Positions 44,813 to 52,834 are shown, counted from the first letter of the stretch. The stretch: 64,000 bases of DNA from Chryseobacterium sp. MYb7 (GCF_002979455.1 NZ_PCOU01000009.1:62001-126000), one strand, 5' to 3'. Numbers and translations are program-made. Notes: generated by a model not told the origin, from the letters alone.

Positions 44813-45526
44813 TTAGAATTTATAGTTCAGTCCTAACTGAAACACTCTGTTGTTGTTTTCAGCGGCAGGTCTGCTCTTTTCAATTTTTGTCAAACTGTTT
44901 ACATATCTTGCACTGATACCGATATTAGGAGTGATGTCATATCCTAAACCAAGACCCAATCCAAAGTTGAATCTATTGATATCATCTTTGTTGATGTCTT
45001 CAGTATTTGAGCTTGTAGTAGTGGTAGTAACACCTCCTGTAGTACTTGCTACAGTAGTTTCTCCTTTAGTTTTACCATTGATGAAATAACTGAATTCAGG
45101 TCCTGCTTCAATATAAAACTTATCAGTAGGTCTCATTTGAACCATTAATGGAACTGAAATGTAGTTCATCTTTATTCTGCCTTCTTCTTTAGTCTTTACA
45201 TTCGTAACTCCATTATCAGTTTCTGTAGAAGAAAATACATCCTTTGCACCCATTTGGTTGTATAATACCTCTGGTTGGATACTGAATTGTTTTGAAATTG
45301 GAATATTAACGAATGCACCTGCGTGGAAACCTAGTTGCTGGCTATTGATACCAAACTTCTGCTCACTGAAATAAGCTGAGTTTCCTCCTGCCTTGATCCC
45401 GAATCTAACGGGTTGAACATCTTTTTTTAGAGGTGATGCATTTACTGTTTTCGTTTCTGTCTTTGTTTCTTGAGCGAAAGCTAGTGTACCAGCAGTTAAT
45501 GCTAATCCTAAAATTAACTTCTTCAT
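44813..45526 (-). CDS. porin-family outer-membrane beta-barrel protein 1
   Basis: This 237-residue protein has a signal peptide (MKKLILGLALTAGTLAFAQ) and the eight-strand opacity/OmpX-like barrel pattern (VRFGIKAGGNSAYFSEQ near the start; FYIEAGPEFSYFI; DITPNIGISARYVNSL; final LGLNYKF with aromatic end). It is one of four paralogs at 44813-49352. A sigma-54-like -24/-12 element lies at 45591-45608. The role is unknown; such barrels often bind surface ligands or stabilise the outer membrane. Confidence 0.88.
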   Translation of the reverse strand: MKKLILGLALTAGTLAFAQETKTETKTVNASPLKKDVQPVRFGIKAGGNSAYFSEQKFGINSQQLGFHAGAFVNIPISKQFSIQPEVLYNQMGAKDVFSSTETDNGVTNVKTKEEGRIKMNYISVPLMVQMRPTDKFYIEAGPEFSYFINGKTKGETTVASTTGGVTTTTTSSNTEDINKDDINRFNFGLGLGLGYDITPNIGISARYVNSLTKIEKSRPAAENNNRVFQLGLNYKF

Positions 45527-45590
45527 AATTTAATTTTTTAATTTTACTATTTGTGTGTCGGGTGATTACTCAATCTGACTCCAATTATTT

Positions 45591-45608
45591 TGCAAATTGC
45601 TTGCCAAA
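45591..45608 (-). promoter_or_regulatory. sigma-54-like promoter of barrel protein 1
   Basis: The minus strand reads TTTGGCAAGCAATTTGCA: GG-N10-GC, one base off the TGGCACG-N4-TTGCA consensus. Distance to the start codon is about 65 bases. Confidence 0.55.
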
Positions 45609-45834
45609 GTCGAAAAACACCTATTTAAAGGGCTTTTTAGAAGGTTTTTAAAATGATTTTCATCAATGTTTTTCCCTTTTTAATGAATAAATAGGATGTC
45701 ATACTCCATATTTTGTGAAAAAAGTTGAATATTAAAAAAGTATCATTGCAGATCATTGAAATGATAAAAAAAATAAAAAACAACAGTATTTTTTAGTAAA
45801 ATAATAAGCTGTTCGGGTTGTTTTTAGGATGGAA
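45609..45834. other. AT-rich intergenic stretch, no gene seen
   Basis: Part of the 367-base gap between barrel genes 1 and 2. Low complexity; the only structures are the sigma-54-like site on its left and the barrel-2 terminator on its right. Confidence 0.4.
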
Positions 45835-45869
45835 ATAAAAATGCCGGACTTTAAAAAAGAGTCCGGCAT
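45835..45869 (-). terminator. terminator of barrel protein 2
   Basis: ATGCCGGACT (45841-45850) pairs with AGTCCGGCAT (45860-45869), followed by Us on the minus strand, 24 bases after the stop. Confidence 0.85.
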
Positions 45870-45893
45870 TCATTTTGAAAATAATAAATATCT

Positions 45894-46601
45894 CTATTTA
45901 AATTGATAAGCTACTCCTATCTGAAGAGCATTATTTCTTACTTTATTGTTATAATAGTTATTCTTAAAAAGCTCTGTAATACCTGCTGTAAATCTTGCTG
46001 TTACTCCAAAACTCTGAGTGAAATAATATCCTGCACCAATACCTATCCCAAAATTGAATCTATTATAAAGCTCCATTGGGATTTTATTCGAGAAGCTTTC
46101 ACTAGTAACCGTTGTTGAGCTGCCGTATGTATTTTCAGTTCTTTGGTCTCCTTTTGATTTTCCACCTAAAAGATACCCGAATTCTGGTCCCGCTTCTACA
46201 TAAAGCTGAGGAAGAATATTGTACTGAACCATCACTGGAAGAGTAAGGTAATTCAAATTTGTTGTATAGCTGAATTCCTGTCTTATCATATGGCCGTCCA
46301 AACCTGATGGATAAACATATTTTTCTTCTGTTTTTGAACCCATTTGGCTAAAAAGAAGCTCAGGCTGTATACTGAACTTTTCTGCAACGGGAATATTAAC
46401 AGATATTCCAACATGAGAACCAAGCTTTATTTTTTCATTATTATCTCCATATTCTCTGTTGCTATTACTAAGTGTAGAAGCATTGAATCCTGCTTTTACA
46501 CCAAATCTGACAGGAGATTTTGAAGATGCTGGCTGCTCTTTTTCCTGAGCGTTCATTAAAAGTGATCCGGCTAATGCAAACCCCAAAAATATCTTTTTCA
46601 T
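45894..46601 (-). CDS. porin-family outer-membrane beta-barrel protein 2
   Basis: The 235-residue paralog starts at 46601 (MKKIFLGFALAGSLLMNAQ), the signal peptide; an upstream Met at 46646 is rejected because it would run through the sigma-54-like site at 46631-46645. The barrel pattern is VRFGVKAGFNASTL, LYVEAGPEFGYLLG and a FAVTARFTAG-like late strand, ending in IGVAYQFK. It has a longer, charged middle insert than the other copies. Confidence 0.87.
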   Translation of the reverse strand: MKKIFLGFALAGSLLMNAQEKEQPASSKSPVRFGVKAGFNASTLSNSNREYGDNNEKIKLGSHVGISVNIPVAEKFSIQPELLFSQMGSKTEEKYVYPSGLDGHMIRQEFSYTTNLNYLTLPVMVQYNILPQLYVEAGPEFGYLLGGKSKGDQRTENTYGSSTTVTSESFSNKIPMELYNRFNFGIGIGAGYYFTQSFGVTARFTAGITELFKNNYYNNKVRNNALQIGVAYQFK

Positions 46602-46630
46602 GATTAAAGTTTTAAATTTTCTTTTTCGCG

Positions 46631-46646
46631 GCAAAATATCTGCCAC
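46631..46646 (-). promoter_or_regulatory. sigma-54-like promoter of barrel protein 2
   Basis: The minus strand reads TGTGGCAGATATTTTGCC: GG-N10-GC, close to consensus, about 30 bases upstream of the start codon at 46601. Confidence 0.55.
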
Positions 46647-46682
46647 AAAGAGGAGAAGTGATAAAAATCATGCTGTAAAGCG

Positions 46683-46718
46683 AAAAAGTCAGGCTTAAAC
46701 TAATAAACCTGACTTTTT
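46683..46718 (-). terminator. terminator after an apparently gene-less stretch
   Basis: AAAAAGTCAGG (46683-46693) pairs with CCTGACTTTTT (46708-46718), strong on both strands. It may end DUF2071 mRNA (stop at 46994, 275 bases upstream) or a small transcript from the orphan promoter at 46952. The 392-base gap 46602-46993 holds no convincing ORF. Confidence 0.8.
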
Positions 46719-46951
46719 CTATTGAAATCAAAATGTATCTAATTATGGAGCAAAACACTTTTAGTATTTGCTTTGCACTGTAAGACGTTAGTCAACTCAA
46801 TGCTGTTTCTGTTAAAAAAGTTTATAATGGTAATAGTTAGATTTTTAGCAGTACATTCATTTGATTTATCAATTGAATCAATACTATTTATTGTAAAAAC
46901 AGAAACTATAAGTTGGAAATTTCCGCAATAGAGTACAATCATTACTCAATA

Positions 46952-46969
46952 CGCAAATTTCTTGCCAAA
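46952..46969 (-). promoter_or_regulatory. orphan sigma-54-like element
   Basis: The minus strand reads TTTGGCAAGAAATTTGCG: GG-N10-GC, with the same core as the barrel promoters, but no beta-barrel gene follows. A 67-residue ORF (46739-46942) starts too close (9 bases from the -12) to use it. Confidence 0.45.
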
Positions 46970-46993
46970 CTCAAAACACTAAATATATAATAG

Positions 46994-47764
46994 TTATTCA
47001 ATTTTTCTTGGTGGTAAATCAATAATAAACTCTATTTCTTTAGTTAATAAAACAGAGTAGGGTTGTTTCATCTGTGTTCTGTTTAGAAGTCCTAGCTTTT
47101 CGAATTTTTCAAAATATGCATTTTTGCATTTCCCTGTTTTTATATCCATTTTTGTATGCCATATTTTATATTTGCCAATATGGTTATCCGCTCTTTGAAA
47201 ATATCCTGTAACTGGGTGAGTTAATACTAATATCGCTTCCTCAAAATTATCAAAGTCTTTAGTAATAAAATTAGATTTTTCATCTTCCATAATATCAATA
47301 TTTGCGGAATTATTGAACGCTGAAATTTCTATTTTGTATGAGATGTAATTATTATAATACTCGAATTTGGTTTTATATTTTGAATAAAACCATGGCATTT
47401 TCCATATTCTTCTTGGTATAAATACTAAAGGTGAGCCTAGTCCGGTTCCAAAAAACCAAGCGCATTTTTCCTTAGTATCTTTGTCTATAATATATGCTCT
47501 ATAATTGGTTTGAGGAAATTGAAATTTGCAAAATGGAAATATTTTTTTAAAATGAAAATCATGGTCTATAAATGTCACTGCACTGATAAGGCCAAATGAT
47601 TTGCCATCAACTTTAATCGTATAAATATCAAATTTTTGAGGAATGATATTTCTTAACTTCTGGACATCTACTAAATAGGTGAGAATTGAAAAATGCTTAA
47701 GAAGAGTAGAAGCTGTAAGAGTTTTTGTATTGGGTATGTTTTTTATCCGATTATTAATTTCCAT
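46994..47764 (-). CDS. DUF2071/acetoacetate decarboxylase-like protein
   Basis: This 256-residue cytoplasmic protein resembles the DUF2071 (YqjF-type) branch of the acetoacetate-decarboxylase fold: FSILTYLVDVQKLRNIIPQKF, GKSFGLISAVTFIDHDFHF, NYRAYI and WFFGTGLGSPLVFIPRRIWKMPWF. Function unknown; members may bind small ligands. It is strikingly AT-rich with long Lys/Asn/Ile runs, unlike neighbours, which hints at lateral acquisition into the barrel cluster. Confidence 0.78.
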   Translation of the reverse strand: MEINNRIKNIPNTKTLTASTLLKHFSILTYLVDVQKLRNIIPQKFDIYTIKVDGKSFGLISAVTFIDHDFHFKKIFPFCKFQFPQTNYRAYIIDKDTKEKCAWFFGTGLGSPLVFIPRRIWKMPWFYSKYKTKFEYYNNYISYKIEISAFNNSANIDIMEDEKSNFITKDFDNFEEAILVLTHPVTGYFQRADNHIGKYKIWHTKMDIKTGKCKNAYFEKFEKLGLLNRTQMKQPYSVLLTKEIEFIIDLPPRKIE

Positions 47765-47858
47765 AAATTGATTTTCATTGTGTTTTATATATTAAGTTAT
47801 ATTTTTTTAGATGCATTTAATTCTATGTTAAGAGAAAAATATTTCATTTACTCCAAAA

Positions 47859-47887
47859 AAAGCCAGATTAAATATTAATCTGGCTTT
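47859..47887 (-). terminator. terminator of barrel protein 3
   Basis: A 13-bp stem (AAAGCCAGATTAA with its complement at 47875-47887) is followed on the minus strand by Us, 42 bases after the stop at 47929. Confidence 0.85.
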
Positions 47888-47928
47888 GTATTGATTAGAA
47901 AGGTTGCTTTTAAAAGCTTCCTAAGTTC

Positions 47929-48513
47929 TTAGAATTTATAAGCTAAACCAACCTGGAATACTCCGTTTCTTGAAGCATCACCACCATTATCTTTAGCAAT
48001 ATCAGATAAACCAGCAGTATATCTTACATTCACTCCGATATTTTGAGTGAAATAGTATCCAGCTCCAAGACCTAGTCCGAAATCAAAAGTTTTGAAGTCA
48101 TCTTTAACATCTACAGATGCACCGTTAGCTTTTCCTTTAGCACTGATAAGGAACCCGAATTGAGGACCAGCCTCTACATATAGGTTAGGAATCAGGTTGT
48201 ATTGTAACATTACTGGTACTGCAATATAATCTGTATTTAGTTTTACATTGCTGTTTGCCTTAGCCTTAGCACCCATACCGCTGTATAATACTTCCGGTTG
48301 TACAGAAAAGTCTTGTGCTACTGGAATGTTTGCAAAAACACCACCATAAAATCCAGCTTTTGAATTTGCATCACTGTTCGAAATGCTAGAGATATTAAGA
48401 CCTGCTTTTAATCCAAATCTAACTGGAGAAGATGCAGCAGTAGAAGTTGAAGTCTTCTGAGCGAAAGTGAAAGTACCCGCTACTAAAGCCAGGCCTAAAA
48501 TTAACTTTTTCAT
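47929..48513 (-). CDS. porin-family outer-membrane beta-barrel protein 3
   Basis: Shortest paralog (194 residues): signal peptide MKKLILGLALVAGTFTFAQ, barrel strands VRFGLKAGLNISSI, YIAVPVMLQYNLIPNLYVEAG, GAGYYFTQNIGVNVRYTAGL and the aromatic end VGLAYKF. The short loops make an eight-stranded barrel likely. Its own promoter is at 48563-48580. Confidence 0.88.
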   Translation of the reverse strand: MKKLILGLALVAGTFTFAQKTSTSTAASSPVRFGLKAGLNISSISNSDANSKAGFYGGVFANIPVAQDFSVQPEVLYSGMGAKAKANSNVKLNTDYIAVPVMLQYNLIPNLYVEAGPQFGFLISAKGKANGASVDVKDDFKTFDFGLGLGAGYYFTQNIGVNVRYTAGLSDIAKDNGGDASRNGVFQVGLAYKF

Positions 48514-48562
48514 AAGTTTATATTTTAATAGTTTTTAAGTTTTATTTAACATTTCATTAGTC

Positions 48563-48580
48563 ATCAAACGGTGTGCCAAA
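48563..48580 (-). promoter_or_regulatory. sigma-54-like promoter of barrel protein 3
   Basis: The minus strand reads TTTGGCACACCGTTTGATG: TGGCAC exact, GG-N10-GA (the -12 C is A). About 50 bases upstream of the start codon. Confidence 0.5.
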
Positions 48581-48644
48581 GTTGAATATTGCTTCTGAAT
48601 CTTTATTCATCAGCTTTTTCCGGGATAATATTTTTTTAACATAA

Positions 48645-48680
48645 AAAAAAGACCAGATTAATTTTTTAATCTGATCTTTT
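48645..48680 (-). terminator. terminator of barrel protein 4
   Basis: AAAAGACCAGATTAA pairs with TTAATCTGATCTTTT with one mismatch around a short loop, followed by Us on the minus strand, 37 bases after the stop at 48717. Confidence 0.8.
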
Positions 48681-48716
48681 CTATTGAATATAAAATTTGT
48701 TAGTGAATGTATAAGC

Positions 48717-49352
48717 TTATTTAAATTTATAAGCTAAACCTACCTGGAATAGGTTGTTTCTTGTAGCATCAGATCCACTAGGTCTGTTTTTCGCTACATC
48801 TGTTAAACCTGCAACATATCTTGCGGTAAGTCCTAAGTTTGGAGTGAAATAATATCCAGCACCAAGACCGATACCAAAGTTGAATGTATTCAGATTGTCT
48901 TTGTAGTTATCTGTTGTATTAGACTGCCCGGTTGATTCATTTTTAAACTTGTTTTTAGCACTTACCATGAAACCGAATTCTGGTCCTGCTTCCACATAAA
49001 GATTAGGGATCAGGTTGTACTGGAACATTACAGGTACTGTAATATAATCTAACTTAGTAGAAGCGGAAAACTTTGTGTTTCCTATCGTATAGTTTGATTT
49101 ATTACCATATTGAGAGTACTGTACCTCCGGCTGAACACTGAATGAAGCTGCTAATGGAATATTAGCAAATACACCTGCGTTGAATCCTATTTTAGATTTC
49201 TGGTCATCAAGACCGCTGTCTTTTGAAAGTGAAGATACGTTCATCCCTCCTTTTACCCCGAATGTTACCGGATTAGAAGATGTATTTCCTGTCTGTTGAG
49301 CGAATGCGAATGTTCCTGCAGTTAACGCTAATCCTAAAATTAACTTTTTCAT
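48717..49352 (-). CDS. porin-family outer-membrane beta-barrel protein 4
   Basis: This 211-residue paralog has signal peptide MKKLILGLALTAGTFAFAQ, barrel strands VTFGVKGGMNVSSL, YITVPVMFQYNLIPNLYVEAG, NLGLTARYVAGL and VGLAYKFK. Its closest relatives are copies 1 and 3, consistent with tandem duplication. It is preceded by a sigma-54-like site at 49435-49452. Confidence 0.88.
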   Translation of the reverse strand: MKKLILGLALTAGTFAFAQQTGNTSSNPVTFGVKGGMNVSSLSKDSGLDDQKSKIGFNAGVFANIPLAASFSVQPEVQYSQYGNKSNYTIGNTKFSASTKLDYITVPVMFQYNLIPNLYVEAGPEFGFMVSAKNKFKNESTGQSNTTDNYKDNLNTFNFGIGLGAGYYFTPNLGLTARYVAGLTDVAKNRPSGSDATRNNLFQVGLAYKFK

Positions 49353-49434
49353 AACTTTAATTTTTTTAATTTTACTCTTTCTTAATTTTAAATTTTACTA
49401 CTGTTCAGCATTTTCAGTTGAACGCAGAGTATCT

Positions 49435-49452
49435 TTCAAATTGCTTGCCAAA
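49435..49452 (-). promoter_or_regulatory. sigma-54-like promoter of barrel protein 4
   Basis: The minus strand reads TTTGGCAAGCAATTTGAA, identical to the barrel-1 site except that the -12 C is A (GG-N10-GA). About 85 bases upstream of the start codon. Confidence 0.5.
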
Positions 49453-49483
49453 AATATTTTTTATGAGTAAAATCAATAAAAAA

Positions 49484-49510
49484 ATCACTTAGTGTTTAAG
49501 TGATTTTTAA
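49484..49510 (-). terminator. terminator of aroB
   Basis: A stem of about 9 bp (AATCACTTA with TTAAGTGATT) followed by Us on the minus strand, 120 bases downstream of the aroB stop at 49630, so some readthrough sequence lies between. Confidence 0.55.
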
Positions 49511-49629
49511 AATAACAAACTGATTATTAATTTATTATAATTTTAAATAAACATTTGTTTAGATATGGTCTAAATTGACAATTTTGTCAAAAACCTTATT
49601 TAAAATGAATATATTTTTCCAAAAAGGGA

Positions 49630-50676
49630 TTAAGCATCATTCAGTTTTCTATAAAAAGAGAGTGATTCAAGAATATTTTCCTGGCTGCACTGATGATCGT
49701 AAGTACAAGCACCAATTCCGGAAAGCAGAGAGAAATTGATTTTACTGTCTGTATTCTTTTTATCATTCAGTAATAATGCTGTGATATCTTCATCTTTAAA
49801 ATCGCTGATATCAAGGTAAGGATAATACCTCTGAACATTTTCAATGATCGCTTTCGCATCATCTTCAGTAATAAGATTCTCAAGATAAGCAAGATGAGCT
49901 TCTGCAATCATTCCCATAGCCACTGCTTCACCGTGAAGGATAGGATTTCCTTGCTGCAAACATAAACTTTCTACAGCGTGGCCTATTGTATGTCCGAAAT
50001 TCAGGGTTTTTCTGATATTCTGCTCGTGAAAATCCTTGTTTACAACATTTTGCTTAATATTCATAGAAGTCTGAATATGAGGGATTACAGTTTCTACTTC
50101 CAGTTTACGGATCTGAATCAGCTGATCCCAATGATTTTTATCAGCAATTAATCCGTGTTTCAGCATTTCTGCGAATCCGCTTCTTAATTCTTTAAAAGGT
50201 AATGTTTCTAAAAATTTAGGGAAAATGAAAATCTGTTGTGGGAAGGCAAAAGTACCCACCATATTTTTATAGTGCATCAGATCAATGCCTGTTTTTCCTC
50301 CTATTGAAGCATCACACATGGATAAAAGGGTAGTAGGAATGTTGATAAACTGTATTCCTCTTTTATAAGTAGATGCCACAAATCCGCCCATATCAGTAAT
50401 CACACCGCCACCAAGGTTGATAACCAGTGCTTTTCTGTCTGCCTGCATTTCTGTAAGAATTTCCCAAAGCTGATTGGCAGTCTGGATATTTTTCATTTCT
50501 TCTCCGGCTTCAATCTCCAAAATTTCAAAGCCAAGATCTGTTTCCATATTTCCTAAAAGAATAGGAAGACAGTATTCATGAGTGTTTTCATCTACCAGAA
50601 TGAAAATTTTACTGAAAGTTTTTTCGTGAAGAAACTCATTAAGCTGAGAAAAATTATCGTTTAATATTGTTATCAT
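49630..50676 (-). CDS. aroB: 3-dehydroquinate synthase
   Basis: Second step of the shikimate pathway, converting DAHP to 3-dehydroquinate with NAD and a divalent metal. The 348-residue protein shows the NAD-binding GGGVITDMGGFVASTYKRG, PTTLLSMCDASIGGKTGI, and metal ligands in HGLIAD, LNFGHTIGHAVE and LHGEAVAMGM. It is monocistronic and divergent from the pseudouridine synthase. Its -7 box TAACTTTG lies at 50715-50722. Confidence 0.97.
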   Translation of the reverse strand: MITILNDNFSQLNEFLHEKTFSKIFILVDENTHEYCLPILLGNMETDLGFEILEIEAGEEMKNIQTANQLWEILTEMQADRKALVINLGGGVITDMGGFVASTYKRGIQFINIPTTLLSMCDASIGGKTGIDLMHYKNMVGTFAFPQQIFIFPKFLETLPFKELRSGFAEMLKHGLIADKNHWDQLIQIRKLEVETVIPHIQTSMNIKQNVVNKDFHEQNIRKTLNFGHTIGHAVESLCLQQGNPILHGEAVAMGMIAEAHLAYLENLITEDDAKAIIENVQRYYPYLDISDFKDEDITALLLNDKKNTDSKINFSLLSGIGACTYDHQCSQENILESLSFYRKLNDA

Positions 50677-50714
50677 CTTCTATTTTATGTAAAGTTAAAA
50701 TGTAAACTATAGTG

Positions 50715-50722
50715 CAAAGTTA
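50715..50722 (-). promoter_or_regulatory. -7 box of the aroB promoter
   Basis: The minus strand reads TAACTTTG, a perfect TAnnTTTG match, 39 bases upstream of the start codon. Confidence 0.65.
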
Positions 50723-50755
50723 TGATTCTTAATTTTTAACTCGTAACTAAATTAC

Positions 50756-50763
50756 TATCTTTG
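50756..50763 (+). promoter_or_regulatory. -7 box of the pseudouridine synthase promoter
   Basis: TATCTTTG, a perfect match, 14 bases upstream of the ATG at 50778. Confidence 0.65.
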
Positions 50764-50777
50764 CAGAAATTTTTAGA

Positions 50778-51959
50778 ATGAGCAGAGATAATAATAATTC
50801 AGACAGACCAAAGAGACCAAGAATTTCAACCAAGAAAAGTTCTGATGATTCTCGTGCTTCCAGATCTGGAAATTCTTCAGGATCAAAGCCTTTTAAGAAA
50901 CCGTTTTCTAAAGACGGGGCAAGAAAAGGATCAGAACATCAGGGATCCAACTCAAGATTTGAAAAGAAACCTTTCAAAAGAAATACAGACAGCTTCGAAA
51001 ATTCCAACGAAGAATCAGGTTCAAAATCTGAAAAAAAAGCTTATATCACGAACAAAAGTGAGAGCTATGAGAAAAAATCTTTCGGAAAACCTAAAAGAGG
51101 TGGAAAAAGTTTCGATACCAGAGATAAGTATGAAAGAGGCAGTCTGAAATATGGAAGAAGACCTTCTAACGGTGATGAAAGAAATGATGACAAAACGAGA
51201 TCTTTTGTACAGAAAAGAAGACTGAGTAAAATTGAAAAAGACGTTCATAAAGACAGTATCCGTCTTAATAAGTATATCGCGAATTCAGGAATCTGCAGCA
51301 GAAGAGAAGCTGATGAACTGATTACTCAGGGATTAGTGGAAGTGAATGGACAGGTAGTGACTGAAATGGGTTACCAGGTACAGAAAACTGATAAAGTAGT
51401 TTTTGACGGGCAAGGTATTACTCCTGAAAAGCCTGTATATGTACTTTTGAATAAACCAAAAGGTTATATTTCTACGACAAAAGATGATAAAGCAAGAAAA
51501 ACTGTAATGGATCTTGTGGCGAATGCTTCACCTTACAGACTTTTCCCGGTTGGAAGGCTGGACCGTTCTACAACAGGAGTTATTTTATTAACGAATGACG
51601 GACACATGACTAAAAAATTAACGCATCCATCTTTTGATGCTAAAAAGATTTATCATGTAACGCTGGATAAAAAACTGACTGCTGAAGATCTACGTCTTAT
51701 AACTGAAGGTATCCGTCTTGATGAAGGAGTAGCAGTGGTAGATCAGATTTCTTACATTGAAGGGAAACCTAAAAATGAGATCGGAATTGAGATTCATATC
51801 GGATGGAACCGTGTTATCAGAAGAATTTTCCAAAGATTAGGATACGAAGTAGAATCTTTAGACAGAGTAATGTTTGCAGGATTAACGAAGAAGAACATCA
51901 AAAGAGGACACTGGAGAATCCTTAGCGAACTGGAAGTAAACAACCTTAAAATGCTTTAA
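50778..51959 (+). CDS. RluB-type 23S rRNA pseudouridine synthase with long disordered N-terminus
   Basis: Large-subunit rRNA pseudouridylation enzyme, 393 residues. Residues 1-158 are low-complexity, rich in Ser, Lys, Arg, Asn, with no fold, probably an RNA-binding tail. The S4 domain starts near 161 (RLNKYIANSGICSRREADELI), and the RsuA/RluB catalytic core carries catalytic D262 in PVGRLDRSTTGVILLTND and a C-terminal EIGIEIHIGWNRVIRRIF. The target base is not deducible; RluB-type specificity is inferred. Confidence 0.92.
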   Translation: MSRDNNNSDRPKRPRISTKKSSDDSRASRSGNSSGSKPFKKPFSKDGARKGSEHQGSNSRFEKKPFKRNTDSFENSNEESGSKSEKKAYITNKSESYEKKSFGKPKRGGKSFDTRDKYERGSLKYGRRPSNGDERNDDKTRSFVQKRRLSKIEKDVHKDSIRLNKYIANSGICSRREADELITQGLVEVNGQVVTEMGYQVQKTDKVVFDGQGITPEKPVYVLLNKPKGYISTTKDDKARKTVMDLVANASPYRLFPVGRLDRSTTGVILLTNDGHMTKKLTHPSFDAKKIYHVTLDKKLTAEDLRLITEGIRLDEGVAVVDQISYIEGKPKNEIGIEIHIGWNRVIRRIFQRLGYEVESLDRVMFAGLTKKNIKRGHWRILSELEVNNLKML

Positions 51960-51962
51960 AAT

Positions 51963-52137
51963 AATGATAAATGATGAGTTATGAATTATGAATGAAAGAT
52001 TCAGGTTTCTAACTTATTTCATTCTTTCAAAAAAGTATCTTTAGGATAAAGAATAAAAAAGCGCAGAAAATATTTTCTGCGCTTTTTTATTATATTAAGG
52101 TTTAAATGTAGGAATTCATAACTCATCATTTATAATT
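51963..52137. repeat. 25-bp inverted repeats bounding a MITE-like element with terminator
   Basis: The 25-bp arms 51963-51987 and 52113-52137 are inverted copies with one mismatch and consist of AATTATGAAT-like words. They enclose 125 bases containing a perfect 16-bp palindromic terminator (52055-52088) between convergent genes. It may be a mobile, non-autonomous element. Confidence 0.65.
52055..52088 (+). terminator. bidirectional terminator between pseudouridine synthase and pncA
   Basis: A perfect 16-bp stem (AAAAAAGCGCAGAAAA with its complement 52073-52088) with a 2-nt loop and T-run on both sides; serves the convergent genes at 51959 and 52143. Confidence 0.88.
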
Positions 52138-52142
52138 CATAA

Positions 52143-52748
52143 TTACCCTAAGACTGTCACTCCTTTTCCAATCATGTCGTAGATTGCATCTCTGGCATTG
52201 TCCGGCTTTACGTTTACAGCACGTGTTCCGTTGAAATGAAGACAGGTTACATATCCATTGGCTACTGCATCCTGTGCTGTGAACTTAACACAATAGTCTA
52301 ATGCCAATCCTACAATTTCTACCAATTGAATGTCATGATATTTCAGGAAATCATCCAACCCTGTTTTCATAAAGTGATTATTATCCTGGAAACCGCTGTA
52401 GCTGTCTATTTCCATATTTTTACCTTTTTGGATGATATGGGTTACTTTATCTCTATTCAGATCTTTATGGAATTCTGCTCCGAAAGTTCCCTGAATACAG
52501 TGGTCTGGCCACATAAACTGTGGAACACCATTTAAAATAATACTTTCTCCTACCTTTCTGCCATTGCTGCTTGCGAAACTTTTATGACCTACAGGATGCC
52601 AGTCTTGTGTAAGAACTACCTGATCATATTCATTTTCCTCCATCAGAAGATTGATATAGGGAATAATTTCGTTGGATCCAGGGACTGCAAGTGCTCCGCC
52701 TTCACAAAAATCATTCTGTACATCCACTATTATTAATGCTTTTTTCAT
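52143..52748 (-). CDS. pncA: nicotinamidase
   Basis: Hydrolyses nicotinamide to nicotinate in NAD salvage. The 201-residue protein has the triad residues D9 (VDVQNDF), the lysine in VTHIIQKG and the cysteine in ALDYCVKFTAQDA, and the metal site residues around TQDWHPVGHKSF. Its -7 box TAGTTTTG lies at 52780-52787, 30 bases upstream of the start. Bidirectional terminator at 52055. Confidence 0.95.
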   Translation of the reverse strand: MKKALIIVDVQNDFCEGGALAVPGSNEIIPYINLLMEENEYDQVVLTQDWHPVGHKSFASSNGRKVGESIILNGVPQFMWPDHCIQGTFGAEFHKDLNRDKVTHIIQKGKNMEIDSYSGFQDNNHFMKTGLDDFLKYHDIQLVEIVGLALDYCVKFTAQDAVANGYVTCLHFNGTRAVNVKPDNARDAIYDMIGKGVTVLG

Positions 52749-52758
52749 ATTTTAAATT

Positions 52759-52834
52759 CTCGAATTTTTGATAAATTTACAAAACTAATTGGCAAAAATT
52801 TGTCCAAAACCCAATTATCGGACAAATCGGCAAT
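52759..52834. repeat. hairpin-bearing element, copy A
   Basis: A stretch shares order and spacing with a second copy at 54222-54300: a conserved head (CGAATTTTTGATAAATT), 22 variable bases, a hairpin and a conserved tail (GACAAATCGGCAAT). Here the hairpin arms are ATTTGTCC (52798-52805) and GGACAAAT (52820-52827). The pncA -7 box at 52780-52787 lies within the element. Confidence 0.6.
52780..52787 (-). promoter_or_regulatory. -7 box of the pncA promoter
   Basis: The minus strand reads TAGTTTTG, matching TAnnTTTG, about 32 bases upstream of the pncA start codon. Confidence 0.55.

Noticed and set aside
46739..46942. 67-residue minus-strand ORF
   Set aside because: Sequence is not protein-like by composition, it has no family signature, and its start lies only 9 bases from the sigma-54-like -12, inconsistent with that promoter.
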